64,000 nt of DNA from SMYC01 sp965197495 (GCA_965197495.1 OZ240210.1:1674001-1738000), one strand, 5' to 3'. Positions 52,995 through 62,669 are shown, numbered from the stretch's first letter. The notes: generated by a model from the sequence alone, not told the origin. A program made the numbers and translations.

Positions 52995-54101
52995 ATGGCG
53001 AATCTTCCTCTGGCGAACATCTTCAACCGCAAAACCCGCACTACGGTCGGTATCCTCGCGGTGGCTCTGGGTGTGGCGCTGCTGCTCGTGCTCGTGGGGC
53101 TCGCGAATGGGAGCCTCGAGGAGACCGCCGAGCGCATCATGAATGTCGGTGCGGATGTTCTCTTTCAGCCTCCGGATTCTTCGCCGTTTCTCGCGTTGAG
53201 CTCCGGCGTTCTCTCCGAGCGGCTTGGCGAGCGGCTTCTCGACGTTCCCGGAGTGGCTTCGGTGGCGCCCGTACTCATCGGTTCACTCACCAAGGTGAAG
53301 GGGCAGAGCAAGATCGTCATGATGTTCGGCGTGGACGAAGCGGCGTATAACGAGGTCGGCGTGGGCCTCGAGATCTTGGAGGGCCGCGGCCTGGAAAGAC
53401 CGCTGGATCTCGTCGTCGACACCGTTCTAGCCGCGGCGGACAACCTCGTTCTCGGCGAGAAGATCACCATCATGAACCGGGAGTTCGAGATCGCGGGCAT
53501 CTGTCGGGCGGGCGCGGGCGTGCGCGTTTTCATGAGCATCACTGACATGCAAGAGGCGACGGCACAAATCGGGAAGGCCTCGTTTTTCTTCATCAAAGCC
53601 GCCGAGGGCGCTTTGGTGGACGACGTGAGCGCGTCGCTCAAAGAGCGCTTCGAAGGCTACAAAGTGACCGCGCTCGCGGGTTTTTCGGAAGCGATGAAGG
53701 AGAATGCGCTCGGGCTCAAAGAGTTCATCCGCGCGCTCTCGATCTTCGCGGCGCTCATCAGCTATCTCGTGATCCTGCTCGCGATGTATACGACCATCAT
53801 CGAGCGCACGCGCGAGATCGGGATTCTCAAAGCACTCGGGGCGAGCAAGCCCTATATCATTCATCTCGTCATGGTGGAGTCGTTTTTCATCTGCGTGATG
53901 GGCGTCGGTGTCGGCTTTCTGTTTTCCGTTCTCGGCCGCTGGGCCATCCTCACGTTTTTCCCCACCCTTTCCGTGGATTTGAATCCTCAATGGTTCGCGA
54001 TGTCAGCTATCCTAGGCATCACCGGAGGACTCTTGGGGGCGCTCTATCCCGCCTATCGAGCGGCGAAGCTCGATCCGGTGGAAGCGCTCAATTTTGAGTA
54101 G
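52995..54101 (+). CDS. ABC transporter permease (FtsX/MacB/LolC-type)
   Basis: A 368-residue permease with the type VII layout: one N-terminal helix (VGILAVALGVALLLVLVGLA), a large periplasmic domain (about residues 45-245), and three C-terminal helices. The C-terminal FtsX domain shows ERTREIGILKALGASK and ends YPAYRAAKLDPVEALNFE, the classic coupling and end motifs. It works with the ATPase 35 bp downstream in mechanotransmission or lipoprotein release. LolA downstream suggests a Lol-like role, by context. Confidence 0.9.
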   Translation: MANLPLANIFNRKTRTTVGILAVALGVALLLVLVGLANGSLEETAERIMNVGADVLFQPPDSSPFLALSSGVLSERLGERLLDVPGVASVAPVLIGSLTKVKGQSKIVMMFGVDEAAYNEVGVGLEILEGRGLERPLDLVVDTVLAAADNLVLGEKITIMNREFEIAGICRAGAGVRVFMSITDMQEATAQIGKASFFFIKAAEGALVDDVSASLKERFEGYKVTALAGFSEAMKENALGLKEFIRALSIFAALISYLVILLAMYTTIIERTREIGILKALGASKPYIIHLVMVESFFICVMGVGVGFLFSVLGRWAILTFFPTLSVDLNPQWFAMSAILGITGGLLGALYPAYRAAKLDPVEALNFE

Positions 54102-54136
54102 ACTCGACCGCAATCGTCAATAATCAGTAATCATCC

Positions 54137-54871
54137 ATGTCGCAACGCGCCTCCATCTTGAAGACTATAGCCCTCCGGAAGGTGTACCGGACCGGTTCCC
54201 TCGATGTGCCCGCTCTTCAGGGCATCGACATCGAGATCAAAAAGGGCGAGTTCGTCTCGATCATGGGTCCTTCCGGCTGCGGCAAAACGACTTTGCTTCA
54301 GATTCTCGGCGGCTTGTCGAGCCCCACTTCGGGCCACGTCTTCGTGGACGGCGTCGACCTCGCCAACGTGTCCGATTCCGAGCGCACGCGACTGCGCTGC
54401 AATAAGATAGGCTTCGTCTTTCAACGGTTCAACCTTCTTACGACGCTCACCGTCCAGGCGAATATCGAGATCGCACGGCAGATTTATGGCGGGCCTCCGG
54501 TAGGCCGCGAAGAGGTGGGTGATCTGCTCGAGATCGTGCACTTGCGCCACAAGCTCGACTACAAACCGCTCGAGCTCTCGGTAGGCGAGCAGCAGCGGGT
54601 GGCTGTTGCCAGAGCACTCGTGAACAATCCGGCCATCATTCTTGCCGACGAGCCCACCGGCAATCTCGACTCCCGCAACTCGGAGCAAGTGCTCCGGCTT
54701 CTTTCGGATTTGAATCGCGAGAAAAACCAAACGATCGTCATGATTACGCATAATCCCGCGGCGGCGGAGATGAGCAACCGCATCATCGAGATGCTCGACG
54801 GGCAAGTCAAGAGCCACGGCACCGTGGCCGAGCTCGTAGAGCCGGAACAAGCGCACTCTCAAGCGCGGTAG
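54137..54871 (+). CDS. ABC transporter ATP-binding protein (LolD/MacB-type)
   Basis: A 244-residue ATPase with Walker A GPSGCGKTTLLQILGG, Q-loop GFVFQRFNLL, signature LSVGEQQRVAVARAL (SVGEQ in place of SGGQQ), Walker B AIILADEPTGNLDS and switch His ITHNP. It pairs with the permease upstream. The altered signature serine-glycine (SVGE) is uncommon but tolerated in this branch. Confidence 0.92.
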   Translation: MSQRASILKTIALRKVYRTGSLDVPALQGIDIEIKKGEFVSIMGPSGCGKTTLLQILGGLSSPTSGHVFVDGVDLANVSDSERTRLRCNKIGFVFQRFNLLTTLTVQANIEIARQIYGGPPVGREEVGDLLEIVHLRHKLDYKPLELSVGEQQRVAVARALVNNPAIILADEPTGNLDSRNSEQVLRLLSDLNREKNQTIVMITHNPAAAEMSNRIIEMLDGQVKSHGTVAELVEPEQAHSQAR

Positions 54872-54891
54872 ACTGCGTTCGGGGCAGGCTG

Positions 54892-55536
54892 ATGCAGAAA
54901 CTCTTGTTGGTGGTCTTGTCGCTGGTGGCCGCGCCCACTGCAGCAGATCGTCTCGATGAGATCCTCTCCGAAATGCAGAAAGCGGGTGCCGAGCTCAAGA
55001 CCCTTGCGGCCAATTTCGAGCAGACCGATCACGATTTCGTCCTCGAAGAAGAGGAAGTCAGCCACGGCCGCCTCTATCTGGGACTTCCCGGACGCATCCG
55101 CTTCGAGCACCTTTCGCCGGCTCCCAAAGTCCTTCTCATACGGGACGAGCGCGTGCGCCTCTACAACGCGACCTCCAATCAAGTGATGGAGTTCGACCGA
55201 GGGAAAGGCGGCGGCTCGAGCGGCGCCGACCTTCTCGTCGGCTTCGGCACCGGCAACGACAAAATCGGCGAGAACTACGACGCGAGCCTCGTCGACGAGA
55301 CCGATGAGGCCGTCGTTTTGAAGCTCTTGCCCAAACCCGGGTCGGCCGCGTCGATGTTCGCGTCCCTCGAGCTCACCATCGCCAAAAAGACGTGGACCCC
55401 GATACGCTCCGTGTTTCACGAGCACAACCGGGACCACACGGTCATCCGCTTCGAGAATACGATCATCAATGGCGTGCTTCCGAACGGAGCCTTCGAGCTC
55501 GACCTTCCATTCGACATCGAGATCATCCGGAACTGA
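54892..55536 (+). CDS. lolA: Outer-membrane lipoprotein carrier LolA-like protein
   Basis: A 214-residue periplasmic protein (signal LLLVVLSLVAAPTAA). LolA-fold features: LAANFEQTDHDFVLEE near the start, SHGRLYLGLPGRIRFEH (the LxRPGxFRW-like strand), and IRSVFHEHNRDHTVIRFENT in the second half. It shuttles lipoproteins from an ABC release complex to the outer membrane, consistent with the two ABC genes before it. The radical SAM gene follows after 3 bp. Confidence 0.82.
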   Translation: MQKLLLVVLSLVAAPTAADRLDEILSEMQKAGAELKTLAANFEQTDHDFVLEEEEVSHGRLYLGLPGRIRFEHLSPAPKVLLIRDERVRLYNATSNQVMEFDRGKGGGSSGADLLVGFGTGNDKIGENYDASLVDETDEAVVLKLLPKPGSAASMFASLELTIAKKTWTPIRSVFHEHNRDHTVIRFENTIINGVLPNGAFELDLPFDIEIIRN

Positions 55537-55539
55537 ACG

Positions 55540-56586
55540 ATGAAGTGGAGCGACAAGACCAAGATCCGGGTGCACGAGCTCTCGAAGATCGGGAGCGGTC
55601 TTCTCTCGACGAAACATCCGGTGCTCGCGCACATCATTCCGATGCGGCGCTGCAACTTGGCTTGTACTTATTGCAACGAGTACGACGATTTTTCCCCGCC
55701 CGTTCCTATCGACGAGATGCAGCGCCGCGTCGACAAGCTCGGGGATCTCGGCACGTCTATCGTCACCATCAGCGGTGGAGAGCCGATGCTCCACCCCGAG
55801 CTCGACGCGATCATCGCGCGCATCCGCAAGCGAAGGATGATCGCCGGGCTCATAACGAACGGCTATTTTCTGACGCCCGAGCGCATCCAGAAGCTCAACG
55901 CCGCCGGGCTCCAACATCTTCAGATCAGCATCGACAACGTCAAGCCGGATCGAGTTTCGAAGAAGTCTTTGAAAGTCCTGGAATCCAAGCTCTGTAATCT
56001 CGCCGAACATGCCGAGTTCTTCGTGAACATCAACTCGGTCATCGGCAGCGGCATCGATCAGCCCGAGGACGCGGTCGAAGTCGCGAACCGCGCCGTCGAG
56101 CTCGGCTTTTCCACGACGCTCGGCATCATTCATGACGGCGCCGGCAAGCTCGTTCCTCTCAGCGCTCGCGAGATGTCGGTCTACGATCGGCTGCGCCAGC
56201 AGGGAAAGAAGAGCTACGCGCGCTTCATGGGCTTTCGTGAGGATCTCGCCCACGGCAAACCCCATAGCTGGCGCTGCCGCGCCGGCGGGCGCTATCTCTA
56301 CATTTGCGAAGACGGTCTCGTTCACCTTTGCTCCCAACAGCGGGGTTATCCGGGGACAGCGCTCGCGGAGTACACGAAAGAAGATCTCCGACGCGAGTTC
56401 GACACGCCCAAGACGTGCGCGCGCTACTGCACCGTCGCTTGTGTCCAGATCGTCGGCTTGATCGATAACTGGCGCTCCCCGCAAAAAGGCGATCCTTACG
56501 TGTCACGACGCGCGGAAGATCCCAAGCCCGTGATAGCGGCGCCCCAATGCACGTCGCCGGCCGAACGAGAGCACCAGCAAGTCTAG
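55540..56586 (+). CDS. Radical SAM protein with a C-terminal cysteine-rich (SPASM-like) region
   Basis: A 348-residue radical SAM enzyme. The cluster motif CNLACTYC is near residue 38 (MRRCNLACTYCNEY). The SAM-site GGE is in TISGGEPMLHPELD. The C-terminal region carries more cysteines (WRCRAGG, YICEDG, HLCSQQ, KTCARYCTVAC), like SPASM/twitch auxiliary-cluster domains. The group resembles HpnH-type or peptide-modifying enzymes; the exact reaction is unknown. It is translationally linked to lolA and ends 18 bp before a miniature element. Confidence 0.85.
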   Translation: MKWSDKTKIRVHELSKIGSGLLSTKHPVLAHIIPMRRCNLACTYCNEYDDFSPPVPIDEMQRRVDKLGDLGTSIVTISGGEPMLHPELDAIIARIRKRRMIAGLITNGYFLTPERIQKLNAAGLQHLQISIDNVKPDRVSKKSLKVLESKLCNLAEHAEFFVNINSVIGSGIDQPEDAVEVANRAVELGFSTTLGIIHDGAGKLVPLSAREMSVYDRLRQQGKKSYARFMGFREDLAHGKPHSWRCRAGGRYLYICEDGLVHLCSQQRGYPGTALAEYTKEDLRREFDTPKTCARYCTVACVQIVGLIDNWRSPQKGDPYVSRRAEDPKPVIAAPQCTSPAEREHQQV

Positions 56587-56604
56587 TGTCCTACAGGGCA
56601 CTAG

Positions 56605-56760
56605 TGCCCGAACCCGCTAATCCTGCCGTGAATTCCTGGCCCTTTTCGGCGCTGACTGCGTTGCTCCTCCTCGACATATCTAGATATGACGCCGTCGGCT
56701 CGCCTTGTCAGCACCAAAAATGGCCTAGGACTTCACCGACAGGATTAGCGGGTTCGAGCA
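56605..56760. mobile_element. Palindromic miniature element (CTAG-flanked), copy 2, opposite orientation
   Basis: A 156-bp element that is the reverse complement of the one at 41471-41684, apart from the middle. It has left flank CTAG (56601-56604) and right flank CTTG. Ends are TGCCCGAACCCGCTAATCCTG and reversed TGCTCGAACCCGCTAATCCTG. The centre contains the palindrome CATATCTAGATATG. Nearly the whole element is self-complementary. It lies between the radical SAM and uvrC genes. A 14-nt palindrome GGGCACTAGTGCCC overlaps its left edge. Confidence 0.78.
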
Positions 56761-56780
56761 CTTGCCCCCGATTCCACGGC

Positions 56781-56786
56781 TATACT
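56781..56786 (+). promoter_or_regulatory. Putative -10 box for uvrC
   Basis: TATACT lies 11 bp before ATG 56798, directly downstream of the miniature element, whose edge may supply upstream promoter sequence. Confidence 0.3.
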
Positions 56787-56797
56787 GGCGGTCAGAA

Positions 56798-58603
56798 ATG
56801 GACCTCCAGAAAAAGCTCGACGAACTCCCCAAAAGCTCGGGCGTCTACCTGTTCCGTGGACAAGGTGGGGAGATCCTCTATGTTGGCAAAGCCCGCTCGC
56901 TTCGAAGCCGGGTGCGCTCGTACTTCCAGGTGGCGCGGGTCGAGAGCCCGCGGCTCGACCGCCTCGTCGAGCGAGTTGTTGACGTCGACATCGTCGTCAC
57001 CGATACCGAGCGCGAGGCACTCGTGCTCGAGAACAGCCTCATCAAGACGCACAAACCGCGCTACAACGTTCTTCTTCGCGATGACAAGAACCATCCATAC
57101 TTGAAGCTCACGCTGAACGAAGGTTACCCGCGCCTCTATATCGTGCGTCACCCCGGCTCGGACGGCGCGGCCTATTCCGGGCCCTACGTTCCCGCGAGCC
57201 TCGCCCGCAAGACTGCGAATCTCGTCCATCGGCTCTTCGGCATACGCAACTGCCGCGAGAAGCTGAACGGCAAGAGGTCGCGGCCGTGTTTGCAATATCA
57301 GATCAAGCGCTGCATCGCGCCTTGTGTCGACGACATCGTGACCCTCGAGACCTATCGCAAGGCTGCCGAGGACGCCAAGCTTTTTCTCGAAGGCAAGAAC
57401 GACGATTTGATCACCTCGCTCAAAGGCAAGATGTGCGCGGAGGCAGAGGAGGAACGTTTCGAGGAAGCGGCGCGGCTTCGCGACAACGTGAGCATGCTCG
57501 AGGATCTCGGCATCCGTCAGAAGATGGCTTCAGTGCGCGGGGACGAAAGCGACGTCTTCGGCCTCTACCGAGAGGGCGAAAACGCCGTGCTTCAAGTCTT
57601 TTCGGTGCGCTCGGGGAAAGTCGTCGATCGCGACAGCTTTCTTCTCGAGGAGCTCGAAACGCAGGAGGACGCGGAGCTCGTCGAAGCGTCGCTGAAACAA
57701 TATTACGAGCTTGGCCGGTTCCTTCCGTCCACGATCCATCTTCCGTACGATTTCCCCGAGCGCGCTCTCGTAGCGGACTGGCTGAGCTCGAAAAAAGGCT
57801 CGAAAGTGGACGTCCTCGTCCCGAAGAAGGGTGGCAAGCGACGGCTCGTCGAGCTGGTCAACAGGAACGCGCGGCTCGCCTACGAGCTCGATTTCCGAGA
57901 AGAAGGCCGTCAGACCAACCGACGGCTCGAAGCCCTTCGCGACGTGCTTGAGCTCGTCGACAAGCCCGAGCGTATCGAAGGCTTCGATATTTCGAACGTC
58001 CAGGGAAGCGAGGTCGTGGCCTCGATGGTTACTTTCGAGCGCGGCCAGCCCAAGAGGAGCGATTACCGGAAATACAAGATCCGGTCGATCGAGAAGGGTA
58101 AGCCCGACGACTTCGCTGCGATGCGCGAAGTTGTGCTCCGGCGCTACCGCCGGGTGCTCGAGCAAGGTGACGAGCTTCCCGACCTCGTTTTGATCGATGG
58201 AGGCAAAGGCCAGCTGAGCGCGGCTCTCGAAGCGCTCGAGGAGCTCGGCCTCTCGCATTTGCCGATGGTGAGCCTTGCCAAGAAAGAAGAGTGGATCTTC
58301 CGGCCCGAAATACCCGAGCCTCTCGTGCTCGACCAGCATTCGCCGGCCCGGCAGCTTCTCCAGCGCGTCCGCGACGAGGCGCATCGCTTCGCGGTGACGT
58401 TCCACCGCCAGCAGCGGAAAGCTCGGGACATGAGCTCGTCGCTCGAGTCCATCCCCGGTGTGGGTCCCAAAAAACGCCGACGGCTACTGATACGTTTCAA
58501 AAGCCTGAAGGGTGTGAAAGCGGCTTCACTCGAGGACCTTCAAGAGCTTCTCGGTGAAAGACTAGGCGCCCAAGTGCACCAAAACCTCCGCGAACTGCTT
58601 TAG
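56798..58603 (+). CDS. uvrC: Excinuclease ABC subunit C
   Basis: A 601-residue UvrC, the nuclease of nucleotide excision repair. Domains in order: GIY-YIG nuclease (SSGVYLFRGQGGEILYVGKA, residues about 8-90), cysteine region (RPCLQYQIKRCIAPCV), UVR motif binding UvrB (about 200-235), RNase H-like C-terminal nuclease (IEGFDISNVQGSEVVASMV; DLVLIDGGKGQLSAA), and helix-hairpin-helix pair (SSSLESIPGVGPKKRRRLL) at the end. Intact and full length. ATG 56798 is chosen over 56762. Confidence 0.96.
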   Translation: MDLQKKLDELPKSSGVYLFRGQGGEILYVGKARSLRSRVRSYFQVARVESPRLDRLVERVVDVDIVVTDTEREALVLENSLIKTHKPRYNVLLRDDKNHPYLKLTLNEGYPRLYIVRHPGSDGAAYSGPYVPASLARKTANLVHRLFGIRNCREKLNGKRSRPCLQYQIKRCIAPCVDDIVTLETYRKAAEDAKLFLEGKNDDLITSLKGKMCAEAEEERFEEAARLRDNVSMLEDLGIRQKMASVRGDESDVFGLYREGENAVLQVFSVRSGKVVDRDSFLLEELETQEDAELVEASLKQYYELGRFLPSTIHLPYDFPERALVADWLSSKKGSKVDVLVPKKGGKRRLVELVNRNARLAYELDFREEGRQTNRRLEALRDVLELVDKPERIEGFDISNVQGSEVVASMVTFERGQPKRSDYRKYKIRSIEKGKPDDFAAMREVVLRRYRRVLEQGDELPDLVLIDGGKGQLSAALEALEELGLSHLPMVSLAKKEEWIFRPEIPEPLVLDQHSPARQLLQRVRDEAHRFAVTFHRQQRKARDMSSSLESIPGVGPKKRRRLLIRFKSLKGVKAASLEDLQELLGERLGAQVHQNLRELL

Positions 58604-58657
58604 CTTTTGTGCTAGTGTCCATCATTAAAAAGGCATTAAAGGCCAGCTCAGCATACT

Positions 58658-59662
58658 ATGACTACGAAGAAACGTGTTTTATCTGGAATGCGTCCAACGG
58701 GCCCTGCTCATCTCGGCCATCTAGTGGGGGCGTTCGAGAACTGGGAGGCGATGCAGGACGACTACGAGACGCTCTATTGCATCGTCGATTGGCATGCCCT
58801 CACGACGGATTACGCTGATACCTCGGAGCTGAAGGCGAACACCCGCGAGCTCGCCCTCGATTTTCTCGCCGTTGGGCTCGACCCGGAACGATCCACGCTC
58901 TTCGTCCAGTCCCACGTGCCGCAGCACGCCGAGCTCCATCTCTTGATGTCGATGGTGGTGCCGCTCCCGTGGCTTACGCGCGTCCCCACCTACAAGGAGC
59001 AGATGACGCAGCTTCGCGAGAAGGATCTGACGACCTACGGGTTTCTCGGCTACCCGCTTCTTCAGTCCGCGGACATCCTTATTTATCGCGCCGACACGGT
59101 TCCGGTCGGGGTCGATCAAGCGCCTCATATCGAGCTCACCCGTGAGATCGCGCGTCGCTTCAACAATTTCTACGGGCCGGTGCTCCCCGAGCCCGAGGTC
59201 AAGCTCACGCCCACCCCGAAGCTGCCCGGGACCGACGGCCGCAAAATGTCGAAGAGCTACGGCAACACGATCGAGCTCGCGGAAGACGAAGCTTCGGTGC
59301 GGAAGAAGCTGAAGACGATGGTCACCGATCCGGCCCGAAAGCTGAGGACAGACCCGGGTGACCCGGCCATATGTCCCGTCTTCGATCTGCACAAAGTCTT
59401 CTCCACCCAAGAGACTCGAGATTGGGCCGCCGAGGGCTGCCGGACCGCCGGCATTGGCTGCATCGAGTGCAAGAGCGCCCTTGCCGACGCGCTCGTACCG
59501 CGCCTCGAGCCCATCCGCACCCGCCGCGAAGCCTTCGAGAAGCGTCCCGACGACGTACGGGATATCTTTCGCGAAGGCGGACGGAAGGCACGCGAAGTTG
59601 CCGAGTCGACGATGGTCGATGTGCGCACCGCGATAAAGCTTCCAACCGAGGACGATCTATGA
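58658..59662 (+). CDS. trpS: Tryptophan--tRNA ligase
   Basis: A 334-residue class Ic synthetase. HIGH-like motif GPAHLGHLVGAFENW near residue 15, tryptophan-site regions YCIVDWHALT and YPLLQSADILIY, GVDQAPHIELTREIA, and KMSKSYGNTIELAED (KMSKS) at about 205. Full length. The stop overlaps the scpA ATG by 4 bp, linking it to chromosome-segregation genes, a frequent bacterial arrangement. Confidence 0.96.
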   Translation: MTTKKRVLSGMRPTGPAHLGHLVGAFENWEAMQDDYETLYCIVDWHALTTDYADTSELKANTRELALDFLAVGLDPERSTLFVQSHVPQHAELHLLMSMVVPLPWLTRVPTYKEQMTQLREKDLTTYGFLGYPLLQSADILIYRADTVPVGVDQAPHIELTREIARRFNNFYGPVLPEPEVKLTPTPKLPGTDGRKMSKSYGNTIELAEDEASVRKKLKTMVTDPARKLRTDPGDPAICPVFDLHKVFSTQETRDWAAEGCRTAGIGCIECKSALADALVPRLEPIRTRREAFEKRPDDVRDIFREGGRKAREVAESTMVDVRTAIKLPTEDDL

Positions 59663-60462
59663 GCCTTACGGAGCTCTATCTCGGCGCTAGCACGGACGAG
59701 AGCGGGGACGTCGAACCGAAATATCACGTACGGCTCCCGATTTTTGTCGGGCCGCTCGATCTGCTGCTACATCTGATTCGAAAGAGCGAAGTCGAGATCT
59801 ACGACATCCCGATTGCCGAGATCACGAAGCAATATCTCGAGATTCTCGAGCTCATGGAAGAGCTCGACTTGGACCTTGCCGGCGAGTTCCTCGTCATGGC
59901 AGCGACGTTGATTCACATCAAATCGAAGATGCTGTTGCCGCCGCCGCACGAGGACGGCACGGAAGACGAAGAAAGCGAGGATCCTCGCGCCCAGCTCGTC
60001 GCGCGGCTGCTCGAATATGAGCGTTACAAGGAAGCCGCGCAGCAGCTACACCAGCACGAAGAGATCCGAGACGCCACTTTCGTTCGTCCCGATTCCGTCA
60101 TCGATAGTTTGGCCCCCGGCAACGGTCACGACGCTCTGGCGCAGGAGACCTTGATCGATGTCGACTTGTTCGAGCTTCTGAGCGCGTTCCGCGAAGTGCT
60201 CTCTCGTGTCCGACAACGGACCGATCTCGTTTTCGAGCGCCAAACGATCTCGATGGAAGAAATGATCCGGAGGCTCGAGGTGCGCCTCGACGCCGACGAG
60301 CCATGCACTTTCGTCGACCTCTTCGATGACGCGACGAATCGCGGCGACGTCATTTTGACCTTTCTCGCCATCCTCGAAATGGTTCGCCTTCGGACGCTGA
60401 AGATTTATCAGAAGGAGCTGTTCGGAACCATCCACGTCATGCGGCACTCGGATGCCGGATAA
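59659..60462 (+). CDS. scpA: Segregation and condensation protein A
   Basis: A 267-residue kleisin that links SMC heads. N-terminal motif FVGPLDLLLHLIRKSEVEIYDI, then IAEITKQYLEILELM and the acidic linker (DGTEDEESEDP). The C-terminal winged-helix part has VILTFLAILEMVRLRTLKIYQ. It overlaps trpS upstream and scpB downstream by 11 bp, so all are one operon. Confidence 0.95.
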   Translation: MSLTELYLGASTDESGDVEPKYHVRLPIFVGPLDLLLHLIRKSEVEIYDIPIAEITKQYLEILELMEELDLDLAGEFLVMAATLIHIKSKMLLPPPHEDGTEDEESEDPRAQLVARLLEYERYKEAAQQLHQHEEIRDATFVRPDSVIDSLAPGNGHDALAQETLIDVDLFELLSAFREVLSRVRQRTDLVFERQTISMEEMIRRLEVRLDADEPCTFVDLFDDATNRGDVILTFLAILEMVRLRTLKIYQKELFGTIHVMRHSDAG

Positions 60463-61189
60463 CAAGGAGAACGAAGTGGCTGTCAACGGAAGTGGGGAGA
60501 CCCATGAGCCCGCGGAGCCTGCTCTGCCGCTCGAAGAGGTGCAAGCGAGCGTCGAAGCGCTCCTATACGCCTCGGGCGAGCCGATTTCGGTGCGCAATTT
60601 GAAAAAAGCAATTCCCGAAGCCCCCGAGCTCATCGTAGGAGCGCTGCGAAGCTTGAAAGAGCTCTACGACCAAGGCGGCCGCGGTCTTCAGATCGTCGAA
60701 GTCGCCGGCGGCTGGCAGATCACGACCCGGCCGGAGCTCCACGAATGCGTCGGGCGCCTCTTCGATAGTCCCCGTCCCGCACGCCTTTCGATCCAGGCGC
60801 TCGAAACCCTTGCCGTCATCGCCTACCGCCAACCGACCACAATCCCGGAGATCCTGGAGCTGCGCGGCATACACTCCGCCGGCGTCGTAAGAACCCTCCT
60901 GGAAAGAAAGCTCGTCAAGATCGTCGGCCGCAAAAAAGTAGTTGGCCACCCGCTGCTATACGGCACCACAAAGGAGTTCCTAGTCCGCTTCGGCCTGAAG
61001 AACCTGAAGGACCTCCCGCAACTAAGAGACATGTCCGAAGTCTTCGGCGACGAAGTAGCCCAACAACTAGAAGCCCTGGACCAAGCACAAGCAGAAGTAG
61101 AAATAGAACCGCTAGCAGATCCGGAGGACCAAACCGACAAGAAGCCCGAAACCCCCAATGAAGACCAAGCCTCCCAGAAACGACCCTGA
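60452..61189 (+). CDS. scpB: Segregation and condensation protein B
   Basis: A 245-residue ScpB with two winged-helix domains: VEALLYASGEPISVRNLKKAI and LSIQALETLAVIAYRQPTTI-type helices, then GRKKVVGHPLLYGTTKEFL. The last 45 residues are an acidic, low-complexity tail (AEVEIEPLADPEDQTDKKP) with more A-rich codons than the core. It forms the condensin complex with SMC and ScpA. Confidence 0.95.
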   Translation: MPDNKENEVAVNGSGETHEPAEPALPLEEVQASVEALLYASGEPISVRNLKKAIPEAPELIVGALRSLKELYDQGGRGLQIVEVAGGWQITTRPELHECVGRLFDSPRPARLSIQALETLAVIAYRQPTTIPEILELRGIHSAGVVRTLLERKLVKIVGRKKVVGHPLLYGTTKEFLVRFGLKNLKDLPQLRDMSEVFGDEVAQQLEALDQAQAEVEIEPLADPEDQTDKKPETPNEDQASQKRP

Positions 61190-61218
61190 GTGCTGAATGC
61201 TGAATCCTGAATGCCGAA

Positions 61219-61986
61219 ATGAAACAACGCCTCCAAAAAATCCTATCTCACGCCGGCATCGCGTCTCGTCGTACGGCTGAGCAGTTGATGCTCGAAGGAC
61301 GGATCCAAGTGGACGGCGAAGTCATCACGGAGCTCGGAAGCGTTGCCGATCCAGATCTGCAAGATATCCGAGTCGATGGCTCCCGCGTGCGTGCCCGAGT
61401 CACTCGGCGCTACGTCGCGATCAACAAACCGCCCGGCTATGTCACGACGAGGTCGGACCCCGGCCGGCGGCGGACGGTCATGGAGCTACTGCCCATCGCC
61501 TATCAGAGCTTGTTCCCGGTAGGCAGGCTCGACATGGCGAGCAGCGGCCTGCTGGTCCTGACCGACGACGGTGAGCTGGCGCAGAGACTGACCCATCCAA
61601 AATATCGAGTCGAAAAAACCTATCTCGTGAGTGTCCTCGGGATTCCGGGACCGAGCGTATTCGCGAAGGCGGCGCGCGGCATCGTCGTCGAAGGCGAGCG
61701 TCTTTCCATCGACCACGTGCGTGTCCTTGGCTCGAGACAAAGCAGGGATGCTGCTGCCAAACCTCGAACCCGTATGCGGGTGACGTTGTGCCAGGGTAAG
61801 AACCGGGAGATCCGGCGTCTGTTTCGCGCTCTCGGCTACCCGGTCGTCGAGCTGCATCGCGAGCGCATCGGGCCGCTCTCCGTGCGAGGCCTCGCGCCTG
61901 GCGCTTTCAGGAAGCTGACCCCCGCCGAGGTAGCCGCGCTCCAAAGCGAGTTGCCGACGCGGGCGCGTCGGACAAAGGTCAAGTGA
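61219..61986 (+). CDS. rRNA pseudouridine synthase (RluB/RsuA family)
   Basis: A 255-residue enzyme with an N-terminal S4 RNA-binding domain (RLQKILSHAGIASRRTAEQLM) and the RsuA/RluB/E/F catalytic domain: INKPPGYVTT, FPVGRLDMASSGLLVLTDDG (catalytic Asp in GRLD), and TLCQGKNREIRRLF. Most likely RluB (23S rRNA U2605-type). The 29-bp gap after scpB is made of TGCTGAAT-like repeats. Its stop overlaps the cmk GTG. Confidence 0.93.
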   Translation: MKQRLQKILSHAGIASRRTAEQLMLEGRIQVDGEVITELGSVADPDLQDIRVDGSRVRARVTRRYVAINKPPGYVTTRSDPGRRRTVMELLPIAYQSLFPVGRLDMASSGLLVLTDDGELAQRLTHPKYRVEKTYLVSVLGIPGPSVFAKAARGIVVEGERLSIDHVRVLGSRQSRDAAAKPRTRMRVTLCQGKNREIRRLFRALGYPVVELHRERIGPLSVRGLAPGAFRKLTPAEVAALQSELPTRARRTKVK

Positions 61987-62651
61987 GCACCCGCCGCCGC
62001 CCCATCATCGCTATCGACGGACCCGCCGGTGCCGGAAAGACCACCGCGGCCCGGAACATCGCGGAGCGGCTGTCCTTGGTCTATCTGGATACGGGGGCTA
62101 CGTTCCGGGCCGTCGCGCTCAAAGCGCTGCGCGAGAGCATCGACATGAACGACGGCAAAGCGCTCGCCGCTCTGGCGGCGAATTCTCGGATCGATTTCGC
62201 TGGGGAGCGTTTCGAGCGCATCCTTCTCGACGGGGAGGACGTGAGCGAGGCCATTCGGGAGCAGCGTGTCGCGAACGCCTCGTCCAGGGTGGCCGTTCAC
62301 GCAGAGCTCCGGGCCCACCTCGTCGAGCTATGGCGCGCGATTGGAGCACGAGGCGGGGTGGTTCTGGAAGGGCGCGACATCGGAACCGTCGTCTTCCCGG
62401 ACGCCGACATCAAATTCTTCCTCGATGCGAGCCCCGGTGAGCGAGCGAAACGCCGATTCACCGAACAATCTGAAAAGGAGTCCGTAAATCTGGACCGAAT
62501 AACCAGAGACCTCGAAGTCCGAGACGAATCCGACCGCAACCGCGCCCATTCCCCTCTCCGCCGCGCCGAAGACGCCATAGAAATCGACACAACCAACCTA
62601 ACCCCCGAACAAACCCTCAAAAAACTCCTAGAAGCCGCCACCCAAAACTAA
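61983..62651 (+). CDS. cmk: Cytidylate kinase
   Basis: A 222-residue CMP/dCMP kinase. P-loop IAIDGPAGAGKTTAARNIA, LVYLDTGATFRAVAL (the usual Tyr of DTGAMYR is Phe here), GRDIGTVVFPDADIKFFLDA and the basic NRAHSPLRRAEDAIEIDTT end motif. GTG start coupled to the pseudouridine synthase. The ISL3-type element begins 2 bp after its stop codon, so any downstream operon member is separated from it. Confidence 0.95.
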   Translation: MSTRRRPIIAIDGPAGAGKTTAARNIAERLSLVYLDTGATFRAVALKALRESIDMNDGKALAALAANSRIDFAGERFERILLDGEDVSEAIREQRVANASSRVAVHAELRAHLVELWRAIGARGGVVLEGRDIGTVVFPDADIKFFLDASPGERAKRRFTEQSEKESVNLDRITRDLEVRDESDRNRAHSPLRRAEDAIEIDTTNLTPEQTLKKLLEAATQN

Positions 62652-62669
62652 ACTGCCTCTCCTGCCATT